This document shows positions 1 to 9,183 of a stretch of DNA of 64,000 nucleotides, piece after piece. The position numbers were made by a program, and so were the translations under genes. Numbering within the stretch: position 1 is the first letter of the stretch; every line of letters begins with the position of its first letter. The notes under the pieces were generated by a model. It did not search any database, was not told where the DNA came from, and saw nothing but the letters and a program-made list of their open reading frames with translations. Origin of the DNA: Staphylococcus felis (GTDB taxonomy: Bacteria > Bacillota > Bacilli > Staphylococcales > Staphylococcaceae); assembly GCF_003012915.1 (NCBI RefSeq), contig NZ_CP027770.1, positions 1-64,000 of the forward strand, in the 5' to 3' direction.

Positions 1-83
1 CTCTATCAGTACGTTAGTACTGTGTTTTATCGGAATTAACGTTGACATATTGTCATTCAGTTTTCAATGTTCATAAATTAAAA
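1..83 (-). other. Probable leader of an rRNA operon lying left of the window
   Basis: Downstream of the two tRNAs the minus strand reads ACATTGAAAACTGAATGACA and on to TGTCAACGTTAATTCC. I recall this kind of sequence from the leader and spacer regions of staphylococcal rRNA operons. It contains two inverted repeats, TGACA-TAT-TGTCA (43-55) and CAGTAC-GTTA-GTACTG (8-23). The inference is that tRNA-Leu and tRNA-Gly are co-transcribed into a 16S-23S-5S operon starting beyond coordinate 1. No rRNA sequence itself is visible, so the call rests on memory of the leader. Confidence 0.4.
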
Positions 84-157
84 TGGAGCGGGTGATGGGA
101 ATCGAACCCACAACATCAGCTTGGAAGGCTGAGGTTTTGCCATTAAACTACACCCGC
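84..157 (-). tRNA. tRNA-Gly (anticodon TCC)
   Basis: The minus strand folds as a 74-nt tRNA. It has a 7-bp acceptor stem (GCGGGTG with CACCCGC), a T-arm with GGTTCGATTCC, an anticodon loop CTTCCAA giving anticodon TCC (reads GGA and GGG codons), and an encoded CCA end (84-86 as TGG on the plus strand). It follows tRNA-Leu by 40 nt and shares its promoter. Confidence 0.95.
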
Positions 158-197
158 GTAGATGTATCATTAATATGATATATTAAGATTGTGTTGA

Positions 198-280
<83 letters not shown>

Positions 281-303
281 TCGGATGTTTTACAACGTTA
301 TTT

Positions 304-332
304 ATTATATACTGTGTATTAAGCCTTGTCAA
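304..332 (-). promoter_or_regulatory. Sigma-A promoter of the tRNA(-rRNA) transcript
   Basis: On the minus strand a fully consensus promoter is seen: TTGACA (327-332), a 17-nt spacer, TATAAT (304-309). Transcription would start about 295, roughly 15 nt before tRNA-Leu. Perfect -35 and -10 boxes with a 17-nt spacer are typical of stable-RNA promoters. Confidence 0.85.
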
Positions 333-571
333 CATAAAATTAATCTTTTTTTAATGTTTGTAATCAATCATTAATCTATTATTTTTGCGACGTATTTAAG
401 ATTACTATAATCATCTAAATATGTCAACACTTTTATATATGTTATTAATTGCTTTGAGCTGACTTTTATCATTTTAAAATGTGTCTATTAAAATGTCAAT
501 AGTTATTACTATAAATGATATTACTAAGTAGTGTTCTTAAACACGATAATCAATATTCCCAAAGACTGCCA
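333..571. other. AT-rich intergenic DNA, no gene seen
   Basis: About 240 bases between the tRNA promoter and the terminator of the sprT transcript. The sequence is very AT-rich, with no reading frame preceded by a ribosome binding site on either strand and no strong hairpin. I see nothing more in it. Confidence 0.6.
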
Positions 572-621
572 TACTAAAACAACGGCTCTCCTGAGAACAC
601 TTATTGACTCAGAAAAGCCGT
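572..621 (-). terminator. Terminator of the tex-sprT transcript
   Basis: The minus-strand RNA forms a 14-bp stem, ACGGCTTTTCTGAG with CTCAGGAGAGCCGT (582-621), in which two pairs are G-U. It is followed by TTGTTTTAG. The G-U pairs exist only in the minus-strand RNA (they become A-C mismatches in the plus RNA), so the element works leftwards. It lies about 160 nt past the sprT stop. Confidence 0.65.
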
Positions 622-781
622 CCCTATGAAATATCATTTTCACATCAAGCTCAAATCACTTTTATTTAGAAGAAAATCTAAATGTAAACACACCTTTCAG
701 TTGCTTCTTGACGATTAAACTCTAGTCATATCAAAACATTATTGTGCTTAAATTCTATTGTCTAATTCAATTAAAGTGATT

Positions 782-1225
782 TTAAATTTGTTTTAATTGC
801 CCTTTACATTTACCACATCTCATTGTATTTAGATTAACTTTGCGAATTCGAAAATAATCTTGTTTACAGTTTTGACATTTGTAATGATATTGTACACGCT
901 CTTCATATGGCTGGATGGGTTTACAAAATCTGGGCGCACCTACTTTTTGACTCAATCTTTTAAAATCTTGGTCTCGATGTTGATAGCCTTTCCCATTTAA
1001 GTGTAAAAAATAATGACATAACTCATGTTTAATGATATCCACTACTGCATCAAACCCGAAATATTCATATTGCTTCGGATTTATTTCAATATGATGTGTT
1101 TGAAGAAGATATCTCCCACCTGTTGAACGCAATCGATGGTTAAAATATATCTTATGTTTAAATACGTCATTGAAGTCCGTTATAGCGATTTGCTCAGCCA
1201 ATGCTTGTAACTTTTGATTATTCAT
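782..1225 (-). CDS. sprT: SprT-like family zinc metalloprotein
   Basis: A 147-residue SprT-like protein. The zinc-metalloprotease motif HELCH is at residues 67-71, and a C-terminal zinc ribbon is formed by C117-x2-C120 and C137-x2-C140. The family includes eukaryotic Spartan, which cuts DNA-protein crosslinks. The role of bacterial SprT-like proteins is not well defined, so peptidase activity is inferred from the motif only. The start codon lies 8 nt inside the 3' end of tex, so translation is probably coupled. The tex-sprT pair is standard staphylococcal order, and a terminator follows downstream. Confidence 0.9.
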   Translation of the reverse strand: MNNQKLQALAEQIAITDFNDVFKHKIYFNHRLRSTGGRYLLQTHHIEINPKQYEYFGFDAVVDIIKHELCHYFLHLNGKGYQHRDQDFKRLSQKVGAPRFCKPIQPYEERVQYHYKCQNCKQDYFRIRKVNLNTMRCGKCKGQLKQI

Positions 1226-3368
1226 TTGGCGGAATCATTGTTAAAGCGACTTTCTCTTTTTGTTCATCGATATCATAAATCCACACTTCAACAATATCTC
1301 CTACACTGACAATGTCTAAAGGATGCTTCACAAATTGTTTGGATAACTTTGAAATATGTACAAGCCCATCTTGTTTGACACCAATGTCTACAAATGCTCC
1401 AAAATCAACTACATTACGAACTGTGCCATTTAGTTTCATTCCTTTTGTTAAATCTTCAATCGACAATACATCTGATTTTAATTCTGGTGTTTGATATTCG
1501 TCTCTCGGATCTCGATTGGGGGACATGAGTGCTTTGATGATATCTTCTAATGTAGGTACCCCTATTTCTAGAAGTGTTGCATATTTTTCTTTTGTCACGG
1601 CGCCAAGTTTATCATTAGATGCTTGTGTGCCAAGTGTGTCGATTTGAATTTCAAGCATTTGCAGTAACTTGTACGCTGCTTCGTAACTTTCTGGGTGTAT
1701 TGCAGTGTTATCTAATGGCTCAACTCCATCTATAATACGCATAAAGCCTATACTTTGTTCAAAGGTCTTCGCACCAAGTCTTTTCACTTTTTTGATTTCC
1801 GAATGATGTTTAAACATACCTAATTCTTCCCTATGTTTGACAATGTTATCTGCAATTTGTTTAGTCAAACCTGATACATGTTGTAAGAGTGTGCTTGAAG
1901 CTGTATTCACATTTACCCCTACTTGGTTAACAGCGGTTTCAACTACAAAATCTAAAGCATGACTTAATGATTTTTGGTTAACATCATGTTGATACTGACC
2001 AACCCCTATCGATTTAGGGTCAATTTTCACTAATTCGCTCAATGGATCTTGTACTCGTCTCCCAATCGAAACAGCGCTTCTCTCTTCAACTTGAAAGTCA
2101 GGGAATTCGTCGCGCGCGATTTCAGAAGCAGAATAAACCGATGCTCCCGCTTCATTTACAATGATATATTGTGCTTCTAACTGATGTTTTTTAATCATAT
2201 TTGCTACAAACTGTTCTGTTTCTCTACTCGCTGTTCCATTTCCAATAGCTATTAATTGAATATCATAACGTTTAACGATTTCCACAAATATTCGTTCGGC
2301 ATCTGCTTTTTTCGATTGTGGCGGATGCGGGTAAATCACTGATTTAGTGATAAATGATCCCATTTCATTCATTACTGCTAATTTACATCCTGTACGATAA
2401 GCTGGATCCACTCCTAAAACTTTCTTATCTTTCAAAGGAGATTGCAAGAGTAAACTCTTTAAATTTTCGCTAAAAATTGCGATGGCTTGTGTTTCTGCTT
2501 TGTCTGTTAAGTCATTGCGTATTTCTCGTTCAATAGATGGGAAAATTAATCGTTTCATAGCGTCTTCAATCGCACTTTTCACAATTTGTGATAATTCATG
2601 AGTACCTTTCAGTTCTTTTTTAATCATTGGGGCTATTAAATAATCTCTATCTGCATCTAGCTTGACTGAAATCACCTTTTCTTTTTCACCGCGATTCATA
2701 GCTAATATGCGATGATTCGCAATTCTTTTTATCGGTTCTTGATAGTCATAGTACATCTGATATACTTGCTTTTCATCTTCTGCTTTTTTTCTTTTTTGTG
2801 TTATTATCAAACCACTTTTAGCTGTATCGATTAAGACTTTTTTTCTATAATTTGGGTTATCTGCAATAATTTCAGCAATAATATCTTGCGCCCCTTGAAT
2901 AGCCTCTTCAACTGTTGAAATTTCATCATTTATGTATTGTTCAGCTTTTTGCTGTAAAGGTTCTGAAGGTTCTTGGTGATATATCCACGTTGCTAATGGT
3001 TCAAGCCCCTTTCTCTTTGCTTCTGTCGCGCGTGTTTTTTTCTTTTGTTTAAATGGTCGATATAAATCTTCTACACGTTGCAACTTAGTTTGTTTAAGGA
3101 TATCTTTTTTTAAGTCTTCTGTGAGCAATCCTTGTTGTGCTATATTTTGAATGACTTCATCTTTTCTTTTTTGGAGGTTTTCCATATAGTGATATTCATC
3201 ATAAATTGTTTTTATCTCGACTTCATCAAGCCCACCTGTCATTTCTTTACGATATCTCGCAATAAATGGTACTGTATTTTTTTCTTCTAATAGTTTTAAC
3301 ACTACTTCTATTTGTTTTTGACTATAACTATATTTTTGTTGTATCGCTTGAACAAGTGATAATTCCAC
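1218..3368 (-). CDS. tex: Tex family RNA-binding transcription accessory protein
   Basis: A Tex (YqgF-fold/HhH/S1) protein. An N-terminal helical region is followed by a YqgF-like RNase H-fold domain around residues 320-450 (GVDPAYRTGCKLAV), helix-hairpin-helix elements around 490-560 and an S1 RNA-binding domain at the C-terminus (GTVRNVVDFGAFVDIGV). I place the start at the GTG at 3366-3368. It follows GGTGA with good spacing and gives 716 residues with 11 residues before KYSYS, as I recall for S. aureus Tex. A GTG three codons upstream is possible but has no proper spacing. It follows the sigB terminator and overlaps sprT. Confidence 0.93.
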   Translation of the reverse strand: MELSLVQAIQQKYSYSQKQIEVVLKLLEEKNTVPFIARYRKEMTGGLDEVEIKTIYDEYHYMENLQKRKDEVIQNIAQQGLLTEDLKKDILKQTKLQRVEDLYRPFKQKKKTRATEAKRKGLEPLATWIYHQEPSEPLQQKAEQYINDEISTVEEAIQGAQDIIAEIIADNPNYRKKVLIDTAKSGLIITQKRKKAEDEKQVYQMYYDYQEPIKRIANHRILAMNRGEKEKVISVKLDADRDYLIAPMIKKELKGTHELSQIVKSAIEDAMKRLIFPSIEREIRNDLTDKAETQAIAIFSENLKSLLLQSPLKDKKVLGVDPAYRTGCKLAVMNEMGSFITKSVIYPHPPQSKKADAERIFVEIVKRYDIQLIAIGNGTASRETEQFVANMIKKHQLEAQYIIVNEAGASVYSASEIARDEFPDFQVEERSAVSIGRRVQDPLSELVKIDPKSIGVGQYQHDVNQKSLSHALDFVVETAVNQVGVNVNTASSTLLQHVSGLTKQIADNIVKHREELGMFKHHSEIKKVKRLGAKTFEQSIGFMRIIDGVEPLDNTAIHPESYEAAYKLLQMLEIQIDTLGTQASNDKLGAVTKEKYATLLEIGVPTLEDIIKALMSPNRDPRDEYQTPELKSDVLSIEDLTKGMKLNGTVRNVVDFGAFVDIGVKQDGLVHISKLSKQFVKHPLDIVSVGDIVEVWIYDIDEQKEKVALTMIPPNE

Positions 3369-3465
3369 AGTCGTCACCGCTTTCTAATTGTAATCCTTAT
3401 TTATTTTAACACTGTTTATTTTTTTCGCCTATTGAAGTCTATATCACCTTGCTAATCTATGCATT

Positions 3466-3509
3466 CAAAAAAGATGCCCCTTTCAAAAGTTCACTTTGAA
3501 AAGAGCATC
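3466..3509 (-). terminator. Terminator of the sigB operon
   Basis: The minus-strand RNA folds as GATGCTCTTTTCAAA, loop GTGAACT, TTTGAAAGGGGCATC (3473-3509), followed by TTTTTT. It is a strong intrinsic terminator just past the sigB stop at 3515, separating sigB from tex. Confidence 0.9.
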
Positions 3510-3514
3510 ATTTA

Positions 3515-4285
3515 TTATTGTCGAGCAGCATCTTGTAATTTCTGAATGGCTGTTCGTTGTAATCGAGACACATGCATTTGGCTTAAACCAATTCGTTCTC
3601 CAGTTTCTTTTTGACTCAAACCTTCAATAAACGTACATTGAATAATTTCACGTTCCCTATCAGATAGAATCGGTAAAATACGCTCTAAAATCATACGCTT
3701 TTCTGTCAAATCATAATTGTCATCTTGGGTCCCCATAATATCGAGTAACGTAACAGTCGAACCGTCTTTGTCAGCTTCAATCGAATGATCTACACTTAAT
3801 GCATTATAACTTTGCCCCATCTCCATCGCTTCTAATACATCTTCATCAGAAACTTCTAATCTGTCAGCAATTTCTCGAATAGAAGGCGATCTTTCAAGTT
3901 CATTTGTTAATTCGTCACTTACTTTTTTGATTCGTGGTCCAATTTCTTTGATACGTCTTGGAACATGAACACTCCATGTTTTATCTCGTAAATACCGTTT
4001 TATTTCACCAATTACTGTAGGTACTAAAAAAGCTTCAAATTTTCGATCAAATGATAAATCAAAGCGATTAATTGCACCTATTAACCCTACCATACCAACT
4101 TGCACCAAATCTTCGTGGTGTGATTGTCCTTTTGAATACTTATAGGCTAGTGATTCGATTAGCTTCTCATAATGCTTAACTAATTGTTCTTGAGCATGTT
4201 CATCTTGATGGTTTTGATGTTGTTGAATCCATTCATTAATTTGTTCAGGTGAAACGGTTTTAACTGATTTCTGCTCTTTCGTCAT
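3515..4285 (-). CDS. sigB: RNA polymerase general stress sigma factor SigB
   Basis: A 256-residue group 3 sigma factor directing RNA polymerase to general-stress promoters. Region 2 is visible as [20 protein letters not shown] and the following [10 protein letters not shown], region 3 around residues 110-160 and the region 4 helix-turn-helix near the C-terminus ([20 protein letters not shown]). The length equals S. aureus SigB. The start overlaps the end of rsbW by 26 nt, so anti-sigma factor and sigma factor are translationally linked. In staphylococci SigB controls pigment, capsule, stress and virulence genes. RsbW holds it inactive until RsbV is dephosphorylated. Confidence 0.97.
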   Translation of the reverse strand: MTKEQKSVKTVSPEQINEWIQQHQNHQDEHAQEQLVKHYEKLIESLAYKYSKGQSHHEDLVQVGMVGLIGAINRFDLSFDRKFEAFLVPTVIGEIKRYLRDKTWSVHVPRRIKEIGPRIKKVSDELTNELERSPSIREIADRLEVSDEDVLEAMEMGQSYNALSVDHSIEADKDGSTVTLLDIMGTQDDNYDLTEKRMILERILPILSDREREIIQCTFIEGLSQKETGERIGLSQMHVSRLQRTAIQKLQDAARQ

Positions 4286-4742
4286 TGTTTCGCACCTGCT
4301 CTTTTCTGATATACTTAATCATACTAATCGTAACGCCAGTATCCTTATCCACAGTGACTTCATCCATAAGTGATTCAATTAGGAATAATCCTAATCCGCC
4401 TTCTCTTAGAAAATCAACATTTTCATCATCTTGATAAGGACCTAATTGTGCTTTTGTTTCTTGGTAATCAAAACTTTCACCCTGATCAGATACAGTGATT
4501 TTAATATAATCTGCAAATATTTCAAATACAATATTAATGAAACCTTTTATTTCTTTATTCTTATATGCATGTTTCACTGCGTTTGTTACTGCTTCGCTAA
4601 CTGCAATTTTAGCATCTTCTATATCATCATATGTTGCATTTGATTGTGTGAATACACCCGACAGCGTCAATCGGATTAAGCTAACGTATTCAGCCGATGC
4701 AGGAACTCGCATTTCAATAAAATCGTTTGGTTGTGCCATCAT
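4260..4742 (-). CDS. rsbW: Anti-sigma-B factor, serine kinase RsbW
   Basis: A 160-residue GHKL-fold ATPase. It binds SigB and blocks it, and phosphorylates RsbV. The ATP-binding N box is seen as [11 protein letters not shown] (about residues 49-59), with a G1-like DQGESFD and a glycine-rich [10 protein letters not shown] near 120. Its start codon overlaps the rsbV stop (TAATG), and its end overlaps sigB. Two consecutive ATG codons are possible starts; the first is taken. Confidence 0.96.
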   Translation of the reverse strand: MMAQPNDFIEMRVPASAEYVSLIRLTLSGVFTQSNATYDDIEDAKIAVSEAVTNAVKHAYKNKEIKGFINIVFEIFADYIKITVSDQGESFDYQETKAQLGPYQDDENVDFLREGGLGLFLIESLMDEVTVDKDTGVTISMIKYIRKEQVRNNDERAEIS

Positions 4743-5068
4743 TACTCAACCTCCGTTCCTTCATTAACATGCATCAAATCACTTAATCCCGTAATTTCAA
4801 ACAAACGTTTAATACGATCATTAGCACCAAGGATGTAAAGCTCTTTTTGATGTTGGTTCAGCGCTTTTAATGTTCCTACAAATAACCCTAATCCAGTTGA
4901 ATCCATATATTTTAAGTTCTTTAAGTCAACATATATATCGCGTTGACCATCTTGTCTCATTGGAACGAGTACGCTTTCAAGTTCAGGAACAGTTGCAACG
5001 TCTAACTCTCCTTCAACCTTGACTTCATAGCGCGACTCTAATTCTTTAGTATCTATATTAAGGTTCAT
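4742..5068 (-). CDS. rsbV: Anti-anti-sigma factor RsbV
   Basis: A 108-residue STAS-domain protein. Unphosphorylated RsbV binds RsbW and frees SigB. The phosphoacceptor serine lies in MDSTGLG (S57). I start it at the ATG at 5066-5068, 11 nt after AGGAG. The in-frame GTG at 5078-5080 touches the Shine-Dalgarno sequence and cannot be used, and 108 residues matches S. aureus. A sigma-B promoter lies just upstream, so rsbV-rsbW-sigB is autoregulated. Confidence 0.96.
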   Translation of the reverse strand: MNLNIDTKELESRYEVKVEGELDVATVPELESVLVPMRQDGQRDIYVDLKNLKYMDSTGLGLFVGTLKALNQHQKELYILGANDRIKRLFEITGLSDLMHVNEGTEVE

Positions 5069-5108
5069 GATTAGTTCCACTCCTACATTTATTCTCTACT
5101 GCAAACAT

Positions 5109-5133
5109 TTACCCTTTTTACGCATAGTTAATC
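5109..5133 (-). promoter_or_regulatory. Sigma-B dependent promoter upstream of rsbV
   Basis: In the rsbU-rsbV gap the minus strand reads GATTAA (5128-5133), 13 nt, GGGTAA (5109-5114). This fits the staphylococcal sigma-B consensus GWTTWW-N12-15-GGGWAW. In S. aureus a sigma-B promoter sits at this same place and gives positive autoregulation of rsbV-rsbW-sigB. Confidence 0.8.
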
Positions 5134-5145
5134 TGATTTTATAAA

Positions 5146-6150
5146 TTAATGTACTCTTTTTATGACTAAAATTGTTAAATCATCACGCTTACATTTTTTT
5201 TGAAGTCTCAAAAGCTCTTCGTATAATAATTGAACAATATCTTGTGGATGCAGATGTTTGTATGCTGTAATAAAATTAAATAAGTACTCTTTATTAATAA
5301 ATTCCCCATTTTGATCTCGTATCTCTGTAACGCCATCTGTGAAAATGATAATCATGTCATTAATATGAATTTGAAACTCTTGCTGTTGATAACGCATATG
5401 CGGACTTACACCGAGTACACGCCCTCTTACTTTGATTTCTTCAAATTCATTTGTTTCAGCTCTAAATATGTAACCTGGTTCATGTCCCGCTGAACTACAG
5501 TACAAAATATGATTGAGTTCTTCATATAGTCCATAAAACATTGTCACAAACATGTTTTGATTAACGTTTTTTTCTACAACTCGATTTAACCGCTTGAGTC
5601 CGTCATTTGGGAGTTGAGAATGACCATAAGAATCCATTCCAAACTTAATCATACTCATTGCTAATGCAGCAGGTATCCCTTTTCCGATAACATCCGCAAC
5701 TGCAAAACTCATGGTTCCGTCTTTATGATCGATTAAGTTAAAATAGTCACCACTTACTTGATGAGCTGCAACTGAAATAACGCCAATTTGAATACTATCA
5801 AATTGAGGAATATCTGCTTTTAACATCGTCTGTTGCAACTGAGATGCAACATCCATTTCCTTTTCGTGCACTTCCATACGATCAACAAGCTTTTGATAAT
5901 CTGCATATTTATAACCAAATTGCTTAATGACTGCTTCAAGCCATTCCATACTAAGCTGTATTTGTTCTGAAGTTAAAGGATACTGTTGTAAATACTTTTT
6001 ATGTATACGTACGATTGTTTCAGGTGGTAATGTTTCAGAACTATCTATTTTGGGAAAGGTATCTATAAGTTGAGAGATACTGTTTGTATTTTGACTGTCT
6101 AATAGCTGATTCAAATTTTTAAAATACAATGGTTCTATTTCTTTAGACAT
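5146..6150 (-). CDS. rsbU: PP2C-type serine phosphatase RsbU, activator of SigB
   Basis: A 334-residue protein. The N-terminal third (about 1-120) is the helical RsbU dimerisation domain. The rest is a PPM/SpoIIE phosphatase domain with metal-binding motifs GDYFNLIDHKDG, ADVIGKGIPAALAM and IIIFTDGVTE. It dephosphorylates RsbV-P and so switches SigB on. Staphylococci lack the stressosome inputs of Bacillus, so RsbU is the last upstream Rsb component here. The gene appears intact. It is separated from mazF by a terminator, so it needs its own promoter in 6151-6282. Confidence 0.96.
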   Translation of the reverse strand: MSKEIEPLYFKNLNQLLDSQNTNSISQLIDTFPKIDSSETLPPETIVRIHKKYLQQYPLTSEQIQLSMEWLEAVIKQFGYKYADYQKLVDRMEVHEKEMDVASQLQQTMLKADIPQFDSIQIGVISVAAHQVSGDYFNLIDHKDGTMSFAVADVIGKGIPAALAMSMIKFGMDSYGHSQLPNDGLKRLNRVVEKNVNQNMFVTMFYGLYEELNHILYCSSAGHEPGYIFRAETNEFEEIKVRGRVLGVSPHMRYQQQEFQIHINDMIIIFTDGVTEIRDQNGEFINKEYLFNFITAYKHLHPQDIVQLLYEELLRLQKKCKRDDLTILVIKRVH

Positions 6151-6282
6151 TTAGTGAACCTCCTTTTTTTGATTACAAGGAAAAGAGTAGAACTTCAAAA
6201 AATTAAAACATGCTACCACTATTTTGAAACCATTCACTTTACTTTCAAAATGTAGGTTTTGTCCAATTTCTTTTTAATTCCA

Positions 6283-6343
6283 CCAAAAAAAGAATGGCTA
6301 AGTTTCTAAAGAGCATGTGACAAGTACTTTTAGAAACTAGCCA
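6283..6343 (-). terminator. Terminator of the mazEF transcript
   Basis: The minus-strand RNA forms an inverted repeat TGGCTAGTTTCTAAA ... TTTAGAAACTTAGCCA (6295-6343) followed by TTCTTTTTTT. It lies 54 nt past the mazF stop and separates mazEF from rsbU. Confidence 0.85.
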
Positions 6344-6396
6344 CTATTATCACAAATCTAGCAAAACTATTAACCATTCTTTAGGCTTTTTGTGCC

Positions 6397-6756
6397 TTAG
6401 TCTTTTTTAGACTGATTCATATGCAATCCTAAGCTGATACCAAGAGCATTATTGACTTCCTTCATCTTCTCATCTGATAAATATGTCAATTTCTCCTTCA
6501 GCCTCTTTTTATCTACTGTTCTAATTTGTTCTAACAGGATAACAGAATCTTTGTCTAACTTATATTTCTGTTTTTCAATTTCAACATGAGTGGGTATTTT
6601 AGCTTTATTAATCCTACCTGTTATAGCAGCAACTATAACTGTTGGACTGTATTTGTTTCCAGTATCATTTTGAATAATAACGACGGGTCTTACTCCCCCT
6701 TGTTCGGACCCTTGTACTGGAGAGAGATCTGCTAAATAAACGTCTCCTCGCTTCAT
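6397..6756 (-). CDS. mazF: Endoribonuclease toxin MazF
   Basis: A 119-residue PemK/MazF-family toxin, which cuts mRNA in a sequence-specific way (UACAU in S. aureus MazF). Family landmarks are the N-terminal [20 protein letters not shown], the RPVVIIQND strand with the catalytic arginine, and the internal [17 protein letters not shown]. It is nearly identical to the S. aureus protein as I remember it. The ATG directly follows the mazE stop (TAG-ATG). The nearby sigB operon is read from separate promoters, since a terminator lies between. Confidence 0.97.
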   Translation of the reverse strand: MKRGDVYLADLSPVQGSEQGGVRPVVIIQNDTGNKYSPTVIVAAITGRINKAKIPTHVEIEKQKYKLDKDSVILLEQIRTVDKKRLKEKLTYLSDEKMKEVNNALGISLGLHMNQSKKD

Positions 6757-6927
6757 CTAGTCATCCTTGCTATTCGTTAAGTGAGATTCGTTACAGTCAC
6801 AAGCTTCACATTCTACTGAGTAGGCTTCGGTTGCTAGGGAGAGATTTAGGTCAGCCATTTGTACGTAACCTTCTTTTAAAGACTGTTCTAGATTATTTTT
6901 AAATCTTGTTTGATTGAATGTTGACAT
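6757..6927 (-). CDS. mazE: Antitoxin MazE
   Basis: A 56-residue MazE antitoxin that binds MazF. The start at 6925-6927 is fixed by GGAGG eight to nine nt upstream and by the length of S. aureus MazE (56). A longer frame upstream has no ribosome binding site. The N-terminal half ([20 protein letters not shown]) is the conserved core, and the C-terminal ECEACDCNE is the acidic, flexible, toxin-binding tail. It has no recognisable AbrB DNA-binding fold, as known for staphylococcal MazE. Confidence 0.95.
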   Translation of the reverse strand: MSTFNQTRFKNNLEQSLKEGYVQMADLNLSLATEAYSVECEACDCNESHLTNSKDD

Positions 6928-7008
6928 AAATAGGACCTCCAAATCAATACAACAGTATATTTCTCTAATTATCAATTATAATAACAAAATTCCCACCATT
7001 TAACCATA

Positions 7009-8157
7009 CTATTTTAATAATTCATTAGATATTTCAATATTTTGCTTATAATGATAAACCCTCGGGATACGGCGCCCAAAATTGCACAGCACCTCATAAC
7101 TAATTGTTTGCTGCTTCGACGCAATGGTTTCAAGAGACTGTGGATGATGTGATTGGGATTCTAAAATAATCACTTTGTCTCCTAATTTCGTTTCTTTAGG
7201 CACTCGAATCGCAGTTTGATCCATGCTTACACGCCCCACAACTTCACATTGTGTACCAGCAACATTCACTTTAGAGCCTTGCATATTTCTTAAATAACCA
7301 TCAGCATAACCTATTGGAATTAAGGCAACATACATTTCCTCATCAGCAACGTAAGTTTCACTATAGCCAATGACTTCACCCTTGTTTACTTTCTTGACTT
7401 GTGTCACTTCACTAACTAATTGCGCAGAAGGCTTTAAGATGGCTTTAGTATTGTTTTCAACAAAAGCGGATGGATAATAACCATATAAAGCAATACCAGG
7501 TCTGAATGCATTACATAAGTCTGATTTAAAACGTAGCGTGCCCGCTGAATTTTGAATATGTACATAAGCAGGACGTTCTGCACTCTCGATTAATGATTCA
7601 AATCGTGCATACTGCTTTTTTGAGGTTTCATTATCTTCGTCCGCTGATGAAAAATGAGAAAATGCACCTTCAAAGACTAGATTAGGATGTTCATGAATCA
7701 TATTGATCATATCCTGATATGTTTGTTCATCCTTAATCCCTAATCTATTCATACCTGTGTCTAATTTGATATGTAGCCAAACTGTTTTTTCGGAACTATC
7801 ATCTATATGTTGAATTGTTTCCTCTAGCCACTCTTTTGAAGGTGCTGCGATTGCTACACGATGCTGTATTGCTTTGTTAATTGCATGAGGGGGAATGCTT
7901 GATAATATAAGGATTTTTTCTCTTATCCCATGCATTCTCAATTCAATCGCTTCATCTAAAGTTGCTACACAAAAAAACGACGCTCCTAATGTTTTCAGGT
8001 GATTGGCAATCATAATACTTCCCAATCCATATGAATTGGCTTTCACTACAGGCATCATCGTCTTGTTGGGATGCATTTCTTCTAATACTTTGTAATTGTT
8101 TGTGATTGCTTCTAAATCAACATTCAGTACTGTTGACCGAAAATATTTATCTGCCAT
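7009..8157 (-). CDS. alr: Alanine racemase
   Basis: A 382-residue PLP enzyme that makes D-alanine from L-alanine for peptidoglycan and teichoic acids. The PLP lysine is K39 in VVKANSYGLG, followed by the fold-III barrel and a C-terminal beta domain (IGYADGYLRNMQG, GRVSMDQT). The start is the ATG at 8155-8157, 10 nt after AAGGAG. A GTG three codons upstream is only one base from the Shine-Dalgarno sequence. The product feeds Ddl, encoded at 14.6 kb in the same window. The acpS-alr-mazEF order is as in S. aureus and B. subtilis. Confidence 0.96.
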   Translation of the reverse strand: MADKYFRSTVLNVDLEAITNNYKVLEEMHPNKTMMPVVKANSYGLGSIMIANHLKTLGASFFCVATLDEAIELRMHGIREKILILSSIPPHAINKAIQHRVAIAAPSKEWLEETIQHIDDSSEKTVWLHIKLDTGMNRLGIKDEQTYQDMINMIHEHPNLVFEGAFSHFSSADEDNETSKKQYARFESLIESAERPAYVHIQNSAGTLRFKSDLCNAFRPGIALYGYYPSAFVENNTKAILKPSAQLVSEVTQVKKVNKGEVIGYSETYVADEEMYVALIPIGYADGYLRNMQGSKVNVAGTQCEVVGRVSMDQTAIRVPKETKLGDKVIILESQSHHPQSLETIASKQQTISYEVLCNFGRRIPRVYHYKQNIEISNELLK

Positions 8158-8284
8158 CTCTACCACTCTCCTTGATCGGTCATTTTATCTTTAAAATACT
8201 ATTTTATCACTTTTTATCTATCAAGCTGAGACATCGTGATTTTTACGTCATGAAAATGATAGATTGACTCCTAACTTCAGTAAA

Positions 8285-8641
8285 TTAATCGTCTTGCTCT
8301 AAAATCACTTGACTGACAGCATAATGATCAGTATGTGAAATAGATACATGTACACGATATCCATCAAATACGATATACGGCTTGCCTTGGCTATCATTAT
8401 CACAATGTATATCTTGAAAAGCGATACTTTTCCCTATTCCTGTCCCTAACGCTTTACTCAAAGCTTCTTTAACAGCAAAACGACCCGCTAAAAATTCAAG
8501 CCGTCGTCTCTGATTGGAAAAATTGATATATCGCGCGTACTCAGCCGGGGATAAAATACGTTTAGGTAGACGGGGTTGACGTTCTAATGATTGAGCCAAA
8601 CGCGGGATTTCAACTAAATCAACACCTATTCCAATAATCAT
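8285..8641 (-). CDS. acpS: Holo-[acyl-carrier-protein] synthase
   Basis: A 118-residue trimeric AcpS that transfers 4'-phosphopantetheine from CoA to apo-ACP for fatty acid synthesis. The magnesium/CoA motifs GIGVDLVEIPR (residues 4-14) and RFAVKEALSKALGTGIG (about 53-69) are present. The start codon overlaps the stop of the PH-domain gene before it (ATGA). Its substrate CoA connects it with coaW at 60.3 kb. Confidence 0.96.
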   Translation of the reverse strand: MIIGIGVDLVEIPRLAQSLERQPRLPKRILSPAEYARYINFSNQRRRLEFLAGRFAVKEALSKALGTGIGKSIAFQDIHCDNDSQGKPYIVFDGYRVHVSISHTDHYAVSQVILEQDD

Positions 8642-9183
8642 TGTAACTCCTCTTTTTGAACATCTTGATCTTCATATTCATATTTTTGTTGTGAATGTAA
8701 TAAATCCACATTTTCCTCTGATAGATTACCATGTTTTTTGATCAATTTAATGATATGATTCGCATCATTTTTATTTAATAACGTCAATTGATGATTTCCC
8801 CCAGCAGTTGATAACGTCACTGTCACTAAATCATATTTTCGCATGAAAAAACCTTCCTCTAAATCTATATTCTGAATACGAAAAACAGGAATTTTCGTTT
8901 GCGTGATCCATAAAAAACCTTTTCGAATGACGACATTCTGCTGAGAATATTCATATCCAAATATACGATACTGGTACTTCGGCTTTAGCCAAACGCCAAT
9001 CAATATATAAAGTACTAATACTATCGCTAATCCTAAAGCGATGTACCACAACCATTGACGTATATTTTCTGTGACGAAAATGCTTGCTATCAAAAGACCT
9101 ACAACCATTAATCCCACAATACTTGCAACTATCATAGCGACAATTCTAATAACCTTTGGACCGTTAGGACTCATTTTCTTCAT
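8638..9183 (-). CDS. Membrane protein with one bacterial PH (DUF304) domain
   Basis: 181 residues: two predicted transmembrane helices (about 10-60, starting VIRIVAMIVASIVGLMVVGL) and a YdbS/YdbT-type PH-like domain (about 65-150) with the family pattern TKIPVFRIQNIDLEEGFFMRKYDL and LSTAGG. The start at 9181-9183 follows GGAGGTGA by 8 nt. A TTG six codons upstream overlaps that site. It is the third PH-domain gene of a run (with 9164-10687 and 10674-11147), each overlapping the next, ending at acpS. The function is unknown; B. subtilis YdbST are linked to bacteriocin resistance. Confidence 0.85.
   Translation of the reverse strand: MKKMSPNGPKVIRIVAMIVASIVGLMVVGLLIASIFVTENIRQWLWYIALGLAIVLVLYILIGVWLKPKYQYRIFGYEYSQQNVVIRKGFLWITQTKIPVFRIQNIDLEEGFFMRKYDLVTVTLSTAGGNHQLTLLNKNDANHIIKLIKKHGNLSEENVDLLHSQQKYEYEDQDVQKEELQ

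Noticed and set aside
3378..3465. Small frames between tex and sigB
   Set aside because: Short, without ribosome binding sites; the interval is explained by the sigB terminator and the tex leader.
4446..4767. Plus-strand frames opposite rsbW
   Set aside because: Shadows of the well-supported rsbW gene in other frames; cysteine- and phenylalanine-rich, no start signals.
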